From the NCBI GenBank assembly GCA_022449455.1, contig JAKUPL010000011.1, positions 1 through 64,000 of the forward strand: 64,000 bases of DNA, read 5' to 3'. The stretch's first letter is position 1. Every line of letters begins with the position of its first letter. A program made the translations under genes and the position numbers. Below the pieces are notes generated by a model. It did no database searches and was not told where the DNA came from. It was given only the letters and a program-made list of their open reading frames with translations. Source of the stretch: Alcanivorax sp. (lineage in GTDB: Bacteria; Pseudomonadota; Gammaproteobacteria; Pseudomonadales; Alcanivoracaceae). This document shows positions 32,655 to 42,395 of this stretch, piece after piece.

Positions 32655-32678
32655 TGCCCCTTTTTTCAAGGACCTGAT

Positions 32679-33290
32679 ATGCGACTTTTCCTGATCATCG
32701 CGCTGCTGTTGCCTTCCCTGGCCCTGGCCGGCCCCACCGAGGACCTGCTGGCCCGGCTGGGCGACCTGCGCAGCCTGGCCGGCGGTTTCCAGCAGACCGT
32801 GGTGGGCGAGGGCGGTGAGCGCGCCCGCGACAGCGCCGGCACCATGGAAGTGGCCCGGGGCAACCGCTTCTACTGGCACACCGAGCGGCCCTATGAGCAG
32901 CTGGCGGTGTCCGACGGTCGTCAGGTGTGGGTCTATGATCCGGACCTGGAACAAGTGGTGGTGCGCCCCTTGACCCAGGACCTGGGCCAGACCCCGGCGC
33001 TGCTGTTCGGTGGCGATCCCCAGGCGGTCTCCAAGGCGTTCTCGATCAGCGAGCAGAGCCGCGAGGGCGGCCGTGTCACCTACCGCCTAAAGCCCAAGGG
33101 CGGCGACCCGCTGTTCGACACCCTGGACGTGACCTTCGACGGCGACACGCCGCGCTCCATGCGCCTTGAAGACGCTCTGGGCCAGAAAACCATCATCGAT
33201 TTCCGCGATCTGACCCTCAACGGCGAGCCCACCCCGGGCCGTTTCCAGTTCGAGCCGCCGGAAGGGACCGACGTCATCCGGCAGCAATGA
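32679..33290 (+). CDS. lolA: Outer-membrane lipoprotein carrier protein LolA
   Basis: This 203-residue periplasmic chaperone has signal peptide MRLFLIIALLLPSLALAG. The LolA fold is recognisable from LAGGFQQTVVGEGGER, GTMEVARGNRFYWHTERPYE and QVWVYDPDLEQVVVRPL. It shuttles lipoproteins from LolCDE to LolB. It is 24 bases downstream of ftsK and overlaps rarA by 4 bases, the conserved ftsK-lolA-rarA-serS order. Confidence 0.95.
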   Translation: MRLFLIIALLLPSLALAGPTEDLLARLGDLRSLAGGFQQTVVGEGGERARDSAGTMEVARGNRFYWHTERPYEQLAVSDGRQVWVYDPDLEQVVVRPLTQDLGQTPALLFGGDPQAVSKAFSISEQSREGGRVTYRLKPKGGDPLFDTLDVTFDGDTPRSMRLEDALGQKTIIDFRDLTLNGEPTPGRFQFEPPEGTDVIRQQ

Positions 33291-34618
33291 GCGACCTGTT
33301 CGAGAACCAGCACCGCGCCGAAGCCCAGCCCCTGGCGGCGCGGCTGCGCCCCGCCAACCTGGACCAGTACGTGGGCCAGCGCCATCTGGTGGGGCCCGGT
33401 AAGCCGCTGCGCCAGGCCGCCGAGCGCGGCCAACTGCATTCCATGATCCTGTGGGGGCCGCCGGGCACCGGCAAGACCACCCTGGCGCTGATTCTGGCCG
33501 GCGTGGTGGACGCCGAGTTCATCACCCTGTCGGCGGTGCTGTCCGGGGTCAAGGACATCCGCGCCGCCGTCGATCAGGCCAAGGCGCGGCTCGGCCAGGG
33601 CCGGCGCACGGTGTTGTTCGTGGACGAGGTGCACCGCTTCAACAAGGCCCAGCAGGACGCCTTTCTGCCCCATGTGGAAGAGGGCACGGTGATTTTCATC
33701 GGTGCCACCACCGAGAACCCGTCCTTCGAACTGAATAACGCACTGCTGTCCCGGGCCCGGGTCTATCGCCTGCGCTCCCTGGAGCGCGATGACCTGGCCG
33801 GCCTGCTGGAGCGCGCCCTGCGCGAGCCGGAACTGGCCGGCATCGCGCTGGCCGACGACGCCCGCGACCTGCTGCTGGGCTACGCCGACGGCGACGCCCG
33901 GCGCCTGCTCAATATGCTGGAAATCGCCGTGGACCTGGCCGAGGGCAGCGGCGACGCCGCCGTCATCGACCGGCCGCTGATGGAAGAAGTGCTGCGCGAC
34001 GCGGTGCGCCGCTTCGACAAGGGCGGCGACGTTTTCTACGACCAGATCAGCGCTTTGCACAAGGCGGTGCGCGGCTCCGACCCGGACGCTGCCCTGTACT
34101 GGTTCGCGCGCATGCTGGACGGCGGCTGCGACCCGCTCTACATCGCCCGCCGGGTGGTGCGCATGGCCAGCGAGGACATCGGCAACGCGGATCCCCGGGC
34201 GCTTACCCTGTGCCTCAATGCCTGGGACGTGCAGGAACGCCTGGGCACGCCGGAGGGCGAGCTGGCAGTGGCCCAGGCGATCGCCTACCTGGCGGTGGCG
34301 CCCAAGAGCAACGCGGTCTACAACGCCTACAACCGGGCCCGGGACCTGGTGGCCCGCAACCCCAGCAACGAGGTGCCCCTGCACCTGCGCAACGCCCCCA
34401 CCAAACTGATGAAGAATGAAGGCTACGGCGCCGAGTACCACTACGCCCACGACTTCCCCGATGCCTTCGTGGCCGGCGAGAACTACTTCCCGGTGGAGCT
34501 CCGCGACACCCGCCTTTACGAACCGGTGGAGCGGGGCCTGGAAATCCGCATCGGCGAAAAACTGCGCCGCCTGCGCCAGCAGAACGTCGACGCGGACTGG
34601 CACCGCTACGACGACTGA
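33287..34618 (+). CDS. rarA: Replication-associated recombination protein RarA (MgsA)
   Basis: This 443-residue AAA+ ATPase related to clamp loaders has Walker [13 protein letters not shown] (~residues 54-65), Walker [21 protein letters not shown], sensor 1 [15 protein letters not shown] and the C-terminal tetramerisation region with [16 protein letters not shown]. It acts at stalled forks with SSB. The ATG overlaps the lolA stop. Confidence 0.95.
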   Translation: MSDLFENQHRAEAQPLAARLRPANLDQYVGQRHLVGPGKPLRQAAERGQLHSMILWGPPGTGKTTLALILAGVVDAEFITLSAVLSGVKDIRAAVDQAKARLGQGRRTVLFVDEVHRFNKAQQDAFLPHVEEGTVIFIGATTENPSFELNNALLSRARVYRLRSLERDDLAGLLERALREPELAGIALADDARDLLLGYADGDARRLLNMLEIAVDLAEGSGDAAVIDRPLMEEVLRDAVRRFDKGGDVFYDQISALHKAVRGSDPDAALYWFARMLDGGCDPLYIARRVVRMASEDIGNADPRALTLCLNAWDVQERLGTPEGELAVAQAIAYLAVAPKSNAVYNAYNRARDLVARNPSNEVPLHLRNAPTKLMKNEGYGAEYHYAHDFPDAFVAGENYFPVELRDTRLYEPVERGLEIRIGEKLRRLRQQNVDADWHRYDD

Positions 34619-34677
34619 GCTTGCCGCCGCGCTTTTTGCTAAGCTTTGCACCCGGCGCCCAAACGCCCGACCCATGA

Positions 34678-36000
<1,323 letters not shown>

Positions 36001-36033
36001 ACCGCTGATAAACGAGCCGCGAACGGAGCGCTC

Positions 36034-37425
36034 ATGGACTTTCTGCCGCTGGGCCTGAAACTGAACGGCGCTACCGTGCTGGTGGCCGGCGGCGGCGATA
36101 CCGCGCTGCGCAAGGCGCGCCTGCTGGACAAGGCCGGCGCCCGCCTGCGGCTGGTGGCGCCGCGCTGCCGGGACGACCTGGCGCGGCTGGTGGAGCAGGG
36201 CGGTGGCGAATGGCACCGCCGCGCGGTGCGCGACCAGGATCTGGACGGGGTGCGCCTGGCGGTGGCCGCCACCGACGACGCCGACGCCAACCAACGGCTG
36301 GCGCGGGCGGCCGATGCCCGTGGCCTGCCGGTGAACGTGGTCGACCGGCCGGACCTGGGCAGCTTCGTGTTTCCCGCTTTGATCGACCGCGATCCCCTGT
36401 TTATCGCGATCAGCTCCTCCGGCGTCTCGCCGGTGCTGGTACGGCGCCTGCGCGCCCGCCTGGAAGCCTGGCTGCCGGCCCGCTGGGGCCGGCTGGCAAC
36501 GCTGCTGGGCCGCTTCCGCGCGCCGCTGGAGCAGCGGTTGCCGAACCGCCGGGACCGGGAAGCGTTCTGGGAGGCCCAGCTCGACGGGCCGCTGGAAGAG
36601 CGGGTGCTGTCCGGCCACGAATCCGACGCCGAGGCGGGCCTGCGCCGGGCGCTGGAGCAGGCCACGGTGCGCCCGGACGGCGCCGCCGGGGAAGTCTATC
36701 TGGTGGGCGCCGGCCCCGGCGACCCGGACCTGCTCACCTTCCGGGCCCTGCATCTGATCGACAAGGCCGAGGTGGTGCTCTACGACCGACTGGTGGCCCC
36801 GGAAATCGTCGCCCTGGCCCGCGCCGACGCGGAAAAGATCTATGTGGGCAAGGCCCGCGATCAGCACACCCTGCCGCAGGACAATATCAACGACCTGTTG
36901 GTGCACTACGCCCGCCAGGGCAAGAAGGTGTGCCGGCTGAAGGGCGGCGATCCCTTTATCTTCGGGCGTGGCGGCGAGGAGCTGGAACAGGTGGTGGCCG
37001 CCGGCATCGACTTCCAGGTGGTGCCGGGCATCACCGCCGCCAGCGGCTGCGCCGCCTACGCCGGTATTCCGCTGACCCACCGGGACCACGCCCAGTCGGT
37101 GCGCTTCGTCACCGGCCATCGCAAGGACGGCAGCGTGGACCTGGACTGGGCCGGGCTGATGGCGCCCCACGAAACCCTGGTGTTCTACATGGGCCTGGTG
37201 GGGCTGCGGCAGATCTGCCAGCGGCTGATCGAACACGGCCGCGACCCGGCCACGCCCATCGCCCTGGTGTCCCGGGGCACCACCGATCTGCAGGAAGTGA
37301 TCACCGGTACCCTGGCGGATTTGCCGGACACCGTGGCAGGCCGGGAGATCCACGCGCCCACCCTGATCATCGTCGGCAGTGTGGTGAGCCTGCACCCGCG
37401 TTACCGCTGGTTCGGGCAGGATTGA
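36034..37425 (+). CDS. cysG: Siroheme synthase CysG (trifunctional)
   Basis: This 463-residue fusion has a dehydrogenase/ferrochelatase N-terminal half (Rossmann [14 protein letters not shown], catalytic Asp104 in NVVDRPD, Ser128 in SSSGVSP, the phosphoserine position of the Salmonella enzyme). The C-terminal SAM-dependent uroporphyrinogen-III methyltransferase has [19 protein letters not shown] and [16 protein letters not shown]. It makes siroheme for sulfite and nitrite reductases. It is adjacent to serS as in P. aeruginosa and convergent with ybiB (20 bases apart). Confidence 0.95.
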   Translation: MDFLPLGLKLNGATVLVAGGGDTALRKARLLDKAGARLRLVAPRCRDDLARLVEQGGGEWHRRAVRDQDLDGVRLAVAATDDADANQRLARAADARGLPVNVVDRPDLGSFVFPALIDRDPLFIAISSSGVSPVLVRRLRARLEAWLPARWGRLATLLGRFRAPLEQRLPNRRDREAFWEAQLDGPLEERVLSGHESDAEAGLRRALEQATVRPDGAAGEVYLVGAGPGDPDLLTFRALHLIDKAEVVLYDRLVAPEIVALARADAEKIYVGKARDQHTLPQDNINDLLVHYARQGKKVCRLKGGDPFIFGRGGEELEQVVAAGIDFQVVPGITAASGCAAYAGIPLTHRDHAQSVRFVTGHRKDGSVDLDWAGLMAPHETLVFYMGLVGLRQICQRLIEHGRDPATPIALVSRGTTDLQEVITGTLADLPDTVAGREIHAPTLIIVGSVVSLHPRYRWFGQD

Positions 37426-37445
37426 GACGAGCCGATCCAGCGTCT

Positions 37446-38432
37446 TTAGAACGCCTCGCGGTCGCGGGCTTCCCAGAGGGTTTCGGCGGCGTTCAGACCG
37501 TCTTCCAGGGACTCCACCTTCTCCAGCCCCCACAGCACCGTGGCCACGGTGCCACGGATCGCCGCCACGCCGTAGTCGTCATCGGCTTCGCCGCGCCACA
37601 CCGCGCGCACATGGGTGGGGGACACCACCCCCGGCGGCGCCTGGCGGGGCAGGGCGGCGTCCAGCACCGCCTCCGCCGGTTCGCCGTGGCGCAGGCCGGT
37701 CAGGGCGGTGCGCGCGTCCGGGCGGATCTCCGGCTCGCCGCCTTCACCCTTGAACAGCAGCAGATGGCGGTCGCCACACAGACGGGCGGCGCCCAGGTGC
37801 AGCTCCAGATAGGCGGGATGGAACACGCTCTGCATGCTCAGCGGCGCCGCCGCCGGATTGAGGCTGCGGGCCAGGGTGTTGATCGGCGAGCGCAGGCCCA
37901 GTTCGAAACGCAGCATCAACAGATCGGCCAGGGGCGCGCAGAACTGGTCCAGGCCCAGGTAGGTGAGCTCGTCCCGTTGCAGCTGGGTGCCGGCCTCGGC
38001 CACCGAACCGGGCAGCGCGAAGCCCAGCTCGGCGAGCATGTCGTCGCTGTAGCGCCGCTGCGGGGTGTGGGCCGGGCCGCCGTGCATCAGGATGCGCACG
38101 CCATGGCCGGCCAGCAGCCGGGCGGCGGCCAGGTACCAGGGATGGTGTTTCTTTTTGCCGGCGTAGCCCGGCCAGTCCACGTCCACCGGCGGCAACGCCG
38201 CCAACCGTTCCGCGCAGCGCGGCCGGCATGCATCGAGAAAACCGGCCAGCTCCTCGGCGGTCTCCTCCTTGACGCGCAGCAGCATCAGGAAGGCGCCCAC
38301 CTGGGCGTCGGTGGCCCGGCCGTCCAGGATCAGGCCCATGGCCTCGGCGGCTTCTTCCCGGGTCAGGCTGCGGCGGGCGCGCTTGCCGCGTCCCAGGGTG
38401 CGGACATAGGGGGCAAAGGCATGTTCAGTCAT
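37446..38432 (-). CDS. ybiB: YbiB/TrpD2-family protein (glycosyl/phosphoribosyltransferase fold)
   Basis: This 328-residue protein has the anthranilate phosphoribosyltransferase-like fold. The N-terminal helical domain (LTREEAAEAMGLILDGRATD, then VGAFLMLLRVKEETAEELAG) and the RSPINTLARSLNP stretch are typical of YbiB. E. coli YbiB binds nucleic acids without known enzymatic activity. It sits 3 bases after tusB on the same strand, the place where tusE would be expected in related genomes, so it is probably in the tus operon. Confidence 0.85.
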   Translation of the reverse strand: MTEHAFAPYVRTLGRGKRARRSLTREEAAEAMGLILDGRATDAQVGAFLMLLRVKEETAEELAGFLDACRPRCAERLAALPPVDVDWPGYAGKKKHHPWYLAAARLLAGHGVRILMHGGPAHTPQRRYSDDMLAELGFALPGSVAEAGTQLQRDELTYLGLDQFCAPLADLLMLRFELGLRSPINTLARSLNPAAAPLSMQSVFHPAYLELHLGAARLCGDRHLLLFKGEGGEPEIRPDARTALTGLRHGEPAEAVLDAALPRQAPPGVVSPTHVRAVWRGEADDDYGVAAIRGTVATVLWGLEKVESLEDGLNAAETLWEARDREAF

Positions 38433-38435
38433 GGT

Positions 38436-38693
38436 TCAAGGGTACCAGCTGGTGACCGGTCCGTGTTCCGCCATCAGCGCCACGAAGCGGTCATGGTCGA
38501 TGGTTTCCAGGGGGGCGGGCGGGTAGGCCGGGGCGGCGCCTTCCAACACATAGCCGGGGCCGCGCAGGGGAAACGCGGCCGCCACCAGGCCGCCACCGTC
38601 GGCGAACACGCAGACATCGCCGTCCCGGTACAGGGCCAGGCAGGCCTCCGCCAGCGGGGCGTCCAGGGTCTCGAAGGCGATCAGATGCAGCAT
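38436..38693 (-). CDS. tusB: Sulfurtransferase complex subunit TusB
   Basis: This 85-residue DsrH/TusB-type protein starts at the ATG at 38693 (MLHLIAFETLD) with GGAG 5 bases upstream; an earlier in-frame ATG would add 7 residues. Family marks are MLH at the start, a GDVCVFADGG strand and the C-terminal ..TSWYP resembling ..MAW of E. coli TusB. It forms the TusBCD heterohexamer that receives persulfide from TusA for tRNA thiolation by MnmA. Confidence 0.82.
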   Translation of the reverse strand: MLHLIAFETLDAPLAEACLALYRDGDVCVFADGGGLVAAAFPLRGPGYVLEGAAPAYPPAPLETIDHDRFVALMAEHGPVTSWYP

Positions 38694-38717
38694 GCCGGCT
38701 CCGTCACCGATCAAAGG

Positions 38718-39023
38718 TCAAAGCACGATAACGCGGTCGGCGTCATCACGGAGGGCGGCCCGGTCCAGCCACTGGATCGCCGCCGGCGCCCCGTCCCGAT
38801 AATGGGCGCGATCAGCCACGCAGGTTACGCCGAAGCCGGTCAGCTCGGCCAGCAGTTCGTCGCCGTCGGCCCGCCGGGCCAGCACCGCCACGGTGTCGGC
38901 GGCCAGCCACACCCGGGTGGGCAGGGCGAAGGCGGCACCGGTAAGCGCCATCTCCACGCTTTCCCGCCAGCGCCCATCGCGGCCGGGCACGCCCTGGATC
39001 AGATAGAGAACGGAGTCAGCCAA
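38718..39023 (-). CDS. tusC: Sulfurtransferase complex subunit TusC
   Basis: This 101-residue DsrF/TusC-like protein starts at a TTG (39021-39023) whose bases overlap the tusD stop (TTGGCTGA); no ATG lies near the beginning of the conserved region, so the rare start is the best choice. The YLIQGVPGRDGRWRESVEMA and VTCVADRAHYRD segments align with DsrE/F-like folds. It is shorter than E. coli TusC (119 aa) and probably works as the structural partner between TusB and TusD. Confidence 0.75.
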   Translation of the reverse strand: MADSVLYLIQGVPGRDGRWRESVEMALTGAAFALPTRVWLAADTVAVLARRADGDELLAELTGFGVTCVADRAHYRDGAPAAIQWLDRAALRDDADRVIVL

Positions 39024-39372
39024 AATGCACCACCCGGCCGCCGTGGTTGAGCGCGTCCACCCAGTCCCCCAGCCCCACCAGCCGGAACCCGCCGGCCAGG
39101 GTCTCCTCGGTGACGCCGCGCTTGTGGGCGGCGCCCACGCACACCGAGGCCGGCGGCGCCGTGTCCCGCACCCACTGCTGCCAGGCTCGGGCGGTGTCAT
39201 CGGCGGCGCCGTCGGTGTTCAATAGTCGATGGGCGAGCAGCACGCCGTCGCCGTAGAAAAACAGCCGGTACAGGGAGTAGGGGGAGTTCTGAAGAGCGCG
39301 GGCGGTACGCAGGGCGGTGAGGGCGCCGGGCCGCTGGGGCCCGGCGGTCACCAGAACACTGAACTCAGTCAT
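39016..39372 (-). CDS. tusD: Sulfurtransferase complex subunit TusD
   Basis: This 118-residue DsrE-type protein begins FSVLVTAGPQRPGALTALRT and has FFYGDGVLLAHRLLN and VCVGAAHKRGV. The cysteine in the last motif corresponds to the active-site Cys78 of E. coli TusD that carries the persulfide. It is first in tusD-tusC-tusB-ybiB and overlaps the end of the BI-1 gene by 8 bases. Confidence 0.88.
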   Translation of the reverse strand: MTEFSVLVTAGPQRPGALTALRTARALQNSPYSLYRLFFYGDGVLLAHRLLNTDGAADDTARAWQQWVRDTAPPASVCVGAAHKRGVTEETLAGGFRLVGLGDWVDALNHGGRVVHFG

Positions 39373-40051
39373 TCCCGCTGAGCGCGGTAAGAATGTTCAG
39401 CAGGGACAGGAACAGGTTGTAGATGGACACGAACAGGGTGACCGTGGCCATGATGTAGTTGGTTTCGCCGCCGTGGATGATGGCGCTGGTCTGCCACAGA
39501 ATCAGCAGGGACGACAGCAGCACGAAGGCGGCGGACACCGCCAGGGCCAGGGCCGGGATGTTGAAGAACATGGCACCCAGGCCGGCCAGGAAGGCCACCA
39601 GCACACCGACCATGATGAAATTGGTCATGAAGCTGAAGTCCTTGCGCGTCACCAGGGCGATGGCGGACATGGCCACGAAGATGGTGGCGGTGCCGCCCAG
39701 GGCCAGGGACACGATTTCCATGCCGCCCTGCATCTGCGCGTACATATTGATCAGCGGACCGGTGGTGAAGCCCAGCCAGCTGGTCAGGCCGAACACGGCG
39801 AGGATGCCCCAGCCGCTGTTGCGCAGCATGTTGGTGGCGATCAGCAGCACGAAGTAGACGCCGATGGTCAGGAACGGATTGATGTAGCCCACGCCGGCGG
39901 ACATGGCGAACACGGCGGCGCCGGTGGCGGCCATCAGACTCAGGCCGAGCAGCAGGTAGGTGTTCTTCAGCACCTGGGCGGCGCGTTCGCCGGTGACCTG
40001 GACACCGCCGCCGCGGACCGGCGAGGCGTAGGGATTCGGGTGGTTGCTCAT
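39365..40051 (-). CDS. Bax inhibitor-1/YccA family membrane protein
   Basis: This 228-residue integral membrane protein has seven hydrophobic helices starting after ~35 polar residues (SNHPNPYASPVRGGG...). Typical family segments are NTYLLLGLSLMAATGAAVF and IYNLFLSLLNILTALSGND, the acidic C-terminus. YccA of E. coli modulates FtsH; BI-1 relatives act as pH-dependent Ca2+ leaks. It lies directly upstream of tusDCB as in P. aeruginosa. Confidence 0.9.
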   Translation of the reverse strand: MSNHPNPYASPVRGGGVQVTGERAAQVLKNTYLLLGLSLMAATGAAVFAMSAGVGYINPFLTIGVYFVLLIATNMLRNSGWGILAVFGLTSWLGFTTGPLINMYAQMQGGMEIVSLALGGTATIFVAMSAIALVTRKDFSFMTNFIMVGVLVAFLAGLGAMFFNIPALALAVSAAFVLLSSLLILWQTSAIIHGGETNYIMATVTLFVSIYNLFLSLLNILTALSGND

Positions 40052-40163
40052 AATCGGACTCGTTGCTTGAAGGGCATTACCCGGATAATAGGGACGTGCG
40101 CGCCAAAATCAAGATTTTCCCGTTGAATCACACAGTTAGGGCAGGCTTGTTGACGTGGGGGCG

Positions 40164-40191
40164 TTGACTGCCGGAGCGTCTCAGGTATGAT
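40164..40191 (+). promoter_or_regulatory. Sigma-70 promoter of tRNA-Ser
   Basis: TTGACT (40164-40169) and TATGAT (40186-40191) are 16 bases apart, and the mature tRNA begins 12 bases after the -10, with a GC-rich discriminator typical of stringently controlled stable RNA promoters. Confidence 0.7.
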
Positions 40192-40202
40192 GTGCGCCGA
40201 CC

Positions 40203-40292
40203 GGAGAGGTGGCAGAGTGGTCGAATGCAGCGGTCTTGAAAACCGCCGAGGATTTGCGTCCTCCGTGGGTTCAAATCCCACCCTCTCCGCCA
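40203..40292 (+). tRNA. tRNA-Ser(UGA)
   Basis: This is a 90-base class II tRNA with encoded CCA. The acceptor GGAGAGG pairs with CCTCTCC, the anticodon loop CTTGAAAA contains TGA, the variable arm is long (GAGGATTTGCGTCCTC), and the T loop is GTTCAAATC. It reads UCA and UCG/UCU-type codons by modification. Terminator follows 9 bases after CCA. Confidence 0.97.
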
Positions 40293-40301
40293 GACAGGAA
40301 A

Positions 40302-40326
40302 GGCGCCCTCGCGGCGCCTTTTTTAT
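40302..40326 (+). terminator. Terminator of tRNA-Ser
   Basis: Perfect stem GGCGCC/GGCGCC with a 5-base loop followed by TTTTTT, 9 bases past the tRNA CCA end. Confidence 0.85.
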
Positions 40327-40384
40327 TTGCGTCCCGGGCGGTTTTATTTGCGCCCCGGGACGGTTTTACTGGCGCCCCGGGCGG
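40321..40384. repeat. Three 21-22 bp tandem repeats upstream of tetR
   Basis: TTTTATTTGCGTCCCGGGCGG (40321-40341) is followed by copies at 40342-40363 and 40364-40384 with two to four changes. Each has a T-rich start and a central CCCGGG palindrome. The array is placed two helical turns per unit and ends 25 bases before the tetR start, a likely position for an autoregulatory operator. Confidence 0.65.
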
Positions 40385-40408
40385 CGAACAGCGGAGGTGA
40401 CCACCGCC

Positions 40409-41083
40409 ATGGTGGAAGCGAAGGCATCGGGCAAGCGACGCGGGCCGGGGCGGCCCAAGGACGACCAGGCGGTGCGCGAGGTGATTCTCGACCAGGCGGA
40501 GCTGGCGTTCGCCGAGCACGGCTTCGCCGGCACCAAGGTGCGCGATATCGCCCGGGCGGCGGACGTGAATCAGAACATGATCCGCTATTACTTCGGCACC
40601 AAGGACGAGCTGTTCGACGCGGTTTACCGGCGCCACGGCGGCGTCATCTCCCGGGCCCGCCACCAGCTGCTGGACGCCTTGCTGGCCGACGACGGCCGCC
40701 CCACCGTGTCGCGGCTGATCCACGCCTACCTGAAGCCCCAGTGGGACATGAAGTACAGCGGCACCGGCGGCGCCGCCTTCGTGCGCCTGCAGGCGCGGCT
40801 GCACGCGGAGCCGGCGGAGTACGCCCTGCGTCTGCGCCGGGAGGTGTACGACGACTCTCTGCGCCGCTATATCCAGGCTCTGTCCGAAGCGCTGCCGGGC
40901 ATTCCCCGGGAAGTGATCAGCGTGCGCATGGCGTTCCTGGTGGGCACCTATATGTTCATGCTCAACGACCTGGGCCGGCTCAACGATCTCACCGACGGGC
41001 AGATCGGCGAGCCGGGCCACGACGAGATGCTGCGTCAGCTGGTGCTCTTCCTCACTGCCGGGCTCACCGCGCCGCTGGAATGA
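40409..41083 (+). CDS. TetR family transcriptional regulator
   Basis: This 224-residue protein has an N-terminal HTH (VILDQAELAFAEHGFAGTKV, then RDIARAADVNQNMIRYYFGTKDEL; ~residues 22-66) and an unrecognised ligand domain (~85-220). The N-terminus is basic and glycine/proline-rich (KASGKRRGPGRPKDD). The ATG at 40409 is preceded by GGAGG 12 bases upstream; the frame is open back through the tRNA, which cannot be coding. nicX follows in the same direction after 110 bases, so it is a candidate regulator of pyridine degradation, unlike the MarR-type NicR of P. putida. Confidence 0.88.
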   Translation: MVEAKASGKRRGPGRPKDDQAVREVILDQAELAFAEHGFAGTKVRDIARAADVNQNMIRYYFGTKDELFDAVYRRHGGVISRARHQLLDALLADDGRPTVSRLIHAYLKPQWDMKYSGTGGAAFVRLQARLHAEPAEYALRLRREVYDDSLRRYIQALSEALPGIPREVISVRMAFLVGTYMFMLNDLGRLNDLTDGQIGEPGHDEMLRQLVLFLTAGLTAPLE

Positions 41084-41120
41084 ACCCGCCTGTTTGTCGG
41101 TATGCTGATCATTGGCCTTG

Positions 41121-41142
41121 TAATTATACGAAATTATAATTT
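41121..41142. promoter_or_regulatory. AT-rich direct-repeat operator upstream of nicX
   Basis: AATTATA occurs at 41122-41128 and 41132-41138, exactly one helical turn (10 bases) apart, and the second copy is part of palindromic AATTATAATT (41132-41141). The block stands out in GC-rich surroundings, 53-73 bases before nicX. It probably contains the nicX promoter and a regulator site; function inferred. Confidence 0.45.
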
Positions 41143-41193
41143 ATGCTCGGAGGCAATGGTTATCCCCATAACGACGACTCCGGGAGAAATATC

Positions 41194-42225
41194 ATGGATC
41201 CCATCAGCTTCGCGGATATCTGCCTGCACCAGCTCAAGATGTCCGGCGTCCATGAGGGCGAGAAAGTGGTTGTCCTGACCCAGGGCAACGAACGACTGGA
41301 CTACGCCGACGCCTTCATGGCCGCCGGGCAAAAGCTTGGAGCCCGCATGTACCACATGCGTCTGCCGGCGCCGCCGCCCATGGGCGGCTGGGTGGTGGGC
41401 CAGACCGGCCTGGCGGCGCTGCCGGACGCGGTGGAAGCGCTCAAGCAGGCGGACATGCTGATCGACTGCATGTTTCTGCTGTTCTCCCCGGAGCAGATGG
41501 CGATCCAGGCCGCTGGCACCCGCGTGCTCACCGCCGTGGAGCCGCCGGAGCTGCTGGCGCGCATGCTGCCCTCCAAGGAGCTGCGCGAGAAAGTGGAAAT
41601 CGCCGGTGAGCTGCTCGCCAAGGCCAAGGTGATGCGCATCACCTCGCCCCACGGCACCGACGTGACCTACAAGCTCAATACCTACCCGACCATCATGGAA
41701 TACGCCTGCACCGACGAGCCGGGCCGCTGGGACCACTGGCCCTCCGGTTTCGTGTTCACCGGCGGCGACGACGACGGCGTGGATGGCCAGATCGTTGTGG
41801 CCCCTGGTGACGTGCTGCTGCCGCAGAACATGTACGTGCGCGACCCGATTACCTACACCATCGAAAAAGGCTGGATCACCGACATCCGTGGCGGCCTCGA
41901 CGCGGACCTGGTGAAGTCCTACATGGACAGCTTCAATGACGAGCGCGGCAACGGCATGAGCCACGTGGGCTGGGGCATGAACCCGGACGCCAAATGGCAC
42001 CGCATGACCCCGGGTGAGTTCCCCGGCGGCATGGGCATGGAGCCGCGCAGTTTCTACGGCAACGTGATGTTCTCCACCGGGCCCAACAACGAGCTGGGCG
42101 GCACTAACGACACCGCCTGCCATCTGGACATCCCGATGCGGGACTGCTCGCTGTTCCTGGACGACGAGCCGGTGGTCATCGATGGCGACATCGTGGTCAA
42201 GGAAATCCAGATGGAACGTCGCTAG
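41194..42225 (+). CDS. nicX: 2,5-dihydroxypyridine 5,6-dioxygenase
   Basis: This 343-residue extradiol-type dioxygenase of the NicX family opens 2,5-dihydroxypyridine to N-formylmaleamate. The signature blocks VEPPELLARMLP, YACTDEPGRWDHWPSGF, MSHVGWGMNPDAKWH and STGPNNELGGTNDTACHLDI match NicX. Metal ligands predicted from family knowledge are His257, His310 and Asp312; their spacing (53 and 2 residues) equals His265/His318/Asp320 of the P. putida enzyme as I recall it. GGGAG lies 8 bases before the ATG. No nicD, nicF or nicR is adjacent. A terminator follows. Confidence 0.9.
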   Translation: MDPISFADICLHQLKMSGVHEGEKVVVLTQGNERLDYADAFMAAGQKLGARMYHMRLPAPPPMGGWVVGQTGLAALPDAVEALKQADMLIDCMFLLFSPEQMAIQAAGTRVLTAVEPPELLARMLPSKELREKVEIAGELLAKAKVMRITSPHGTDVTYKLNTYPTIMEYACTDEPGRWDHWPSGFVFTGGDDDGVDGQIVVAPGDVLLPQNMYVRDPITYTIEKGWITDIRGGLDADLVKSYMDSFNDERGNGMSHVGWGMNPDAKWHRMTPGEFPGGMGMEPRSFYGNVMFSTGPNNELGGTNDTACHLDIPMRDCSLFLDDEPVVIDGDIVVKEIQMERR

Positions 42226-42250
42226 GCGCGTCGTCCGGACCCTCGAAAAA

Positions 42251-42274
42251 GCGGCCCGCGGGGCCGCTTTTTTT
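42251..42274 (+). terminator. Terminator of nicX
   Basis: Stem GCGGCCC/GGGCCGC with 3-base loop and seven T residues, 26 bases after the nicX stop. Confidence 0.9.
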
Positions 42275-42395
42275 ATGCGCGCCGGCGCGTCTTTGCCCCG
42301 ATCAACGACGCAACAGGCCATGGCCGGCGGCGCTATCGGCTGCCAGTATTCGGAACACCATTTCAATAAAACTGTTGCGATAACGGGAGAGCACC

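Noticed and set aside
40203-40292. tRNA-Ser as an integration site of a mobile element
   Set aside because: No repeat of the tRNA 3' end, integrase or phage gene is seen nearby; the downstream genes have ordinary composition.
40321-40384. CRISPR-like array
   Set aside because: The three units are contiguous without spacers and no cas genes exist in the window.
40187-40408. Upstream in-frame extension of the tetR gene
   Set aside because: It would translate through tRNA-Ser and its terminator; the ATG at 40409 with GGAGG upstream is the credible start.
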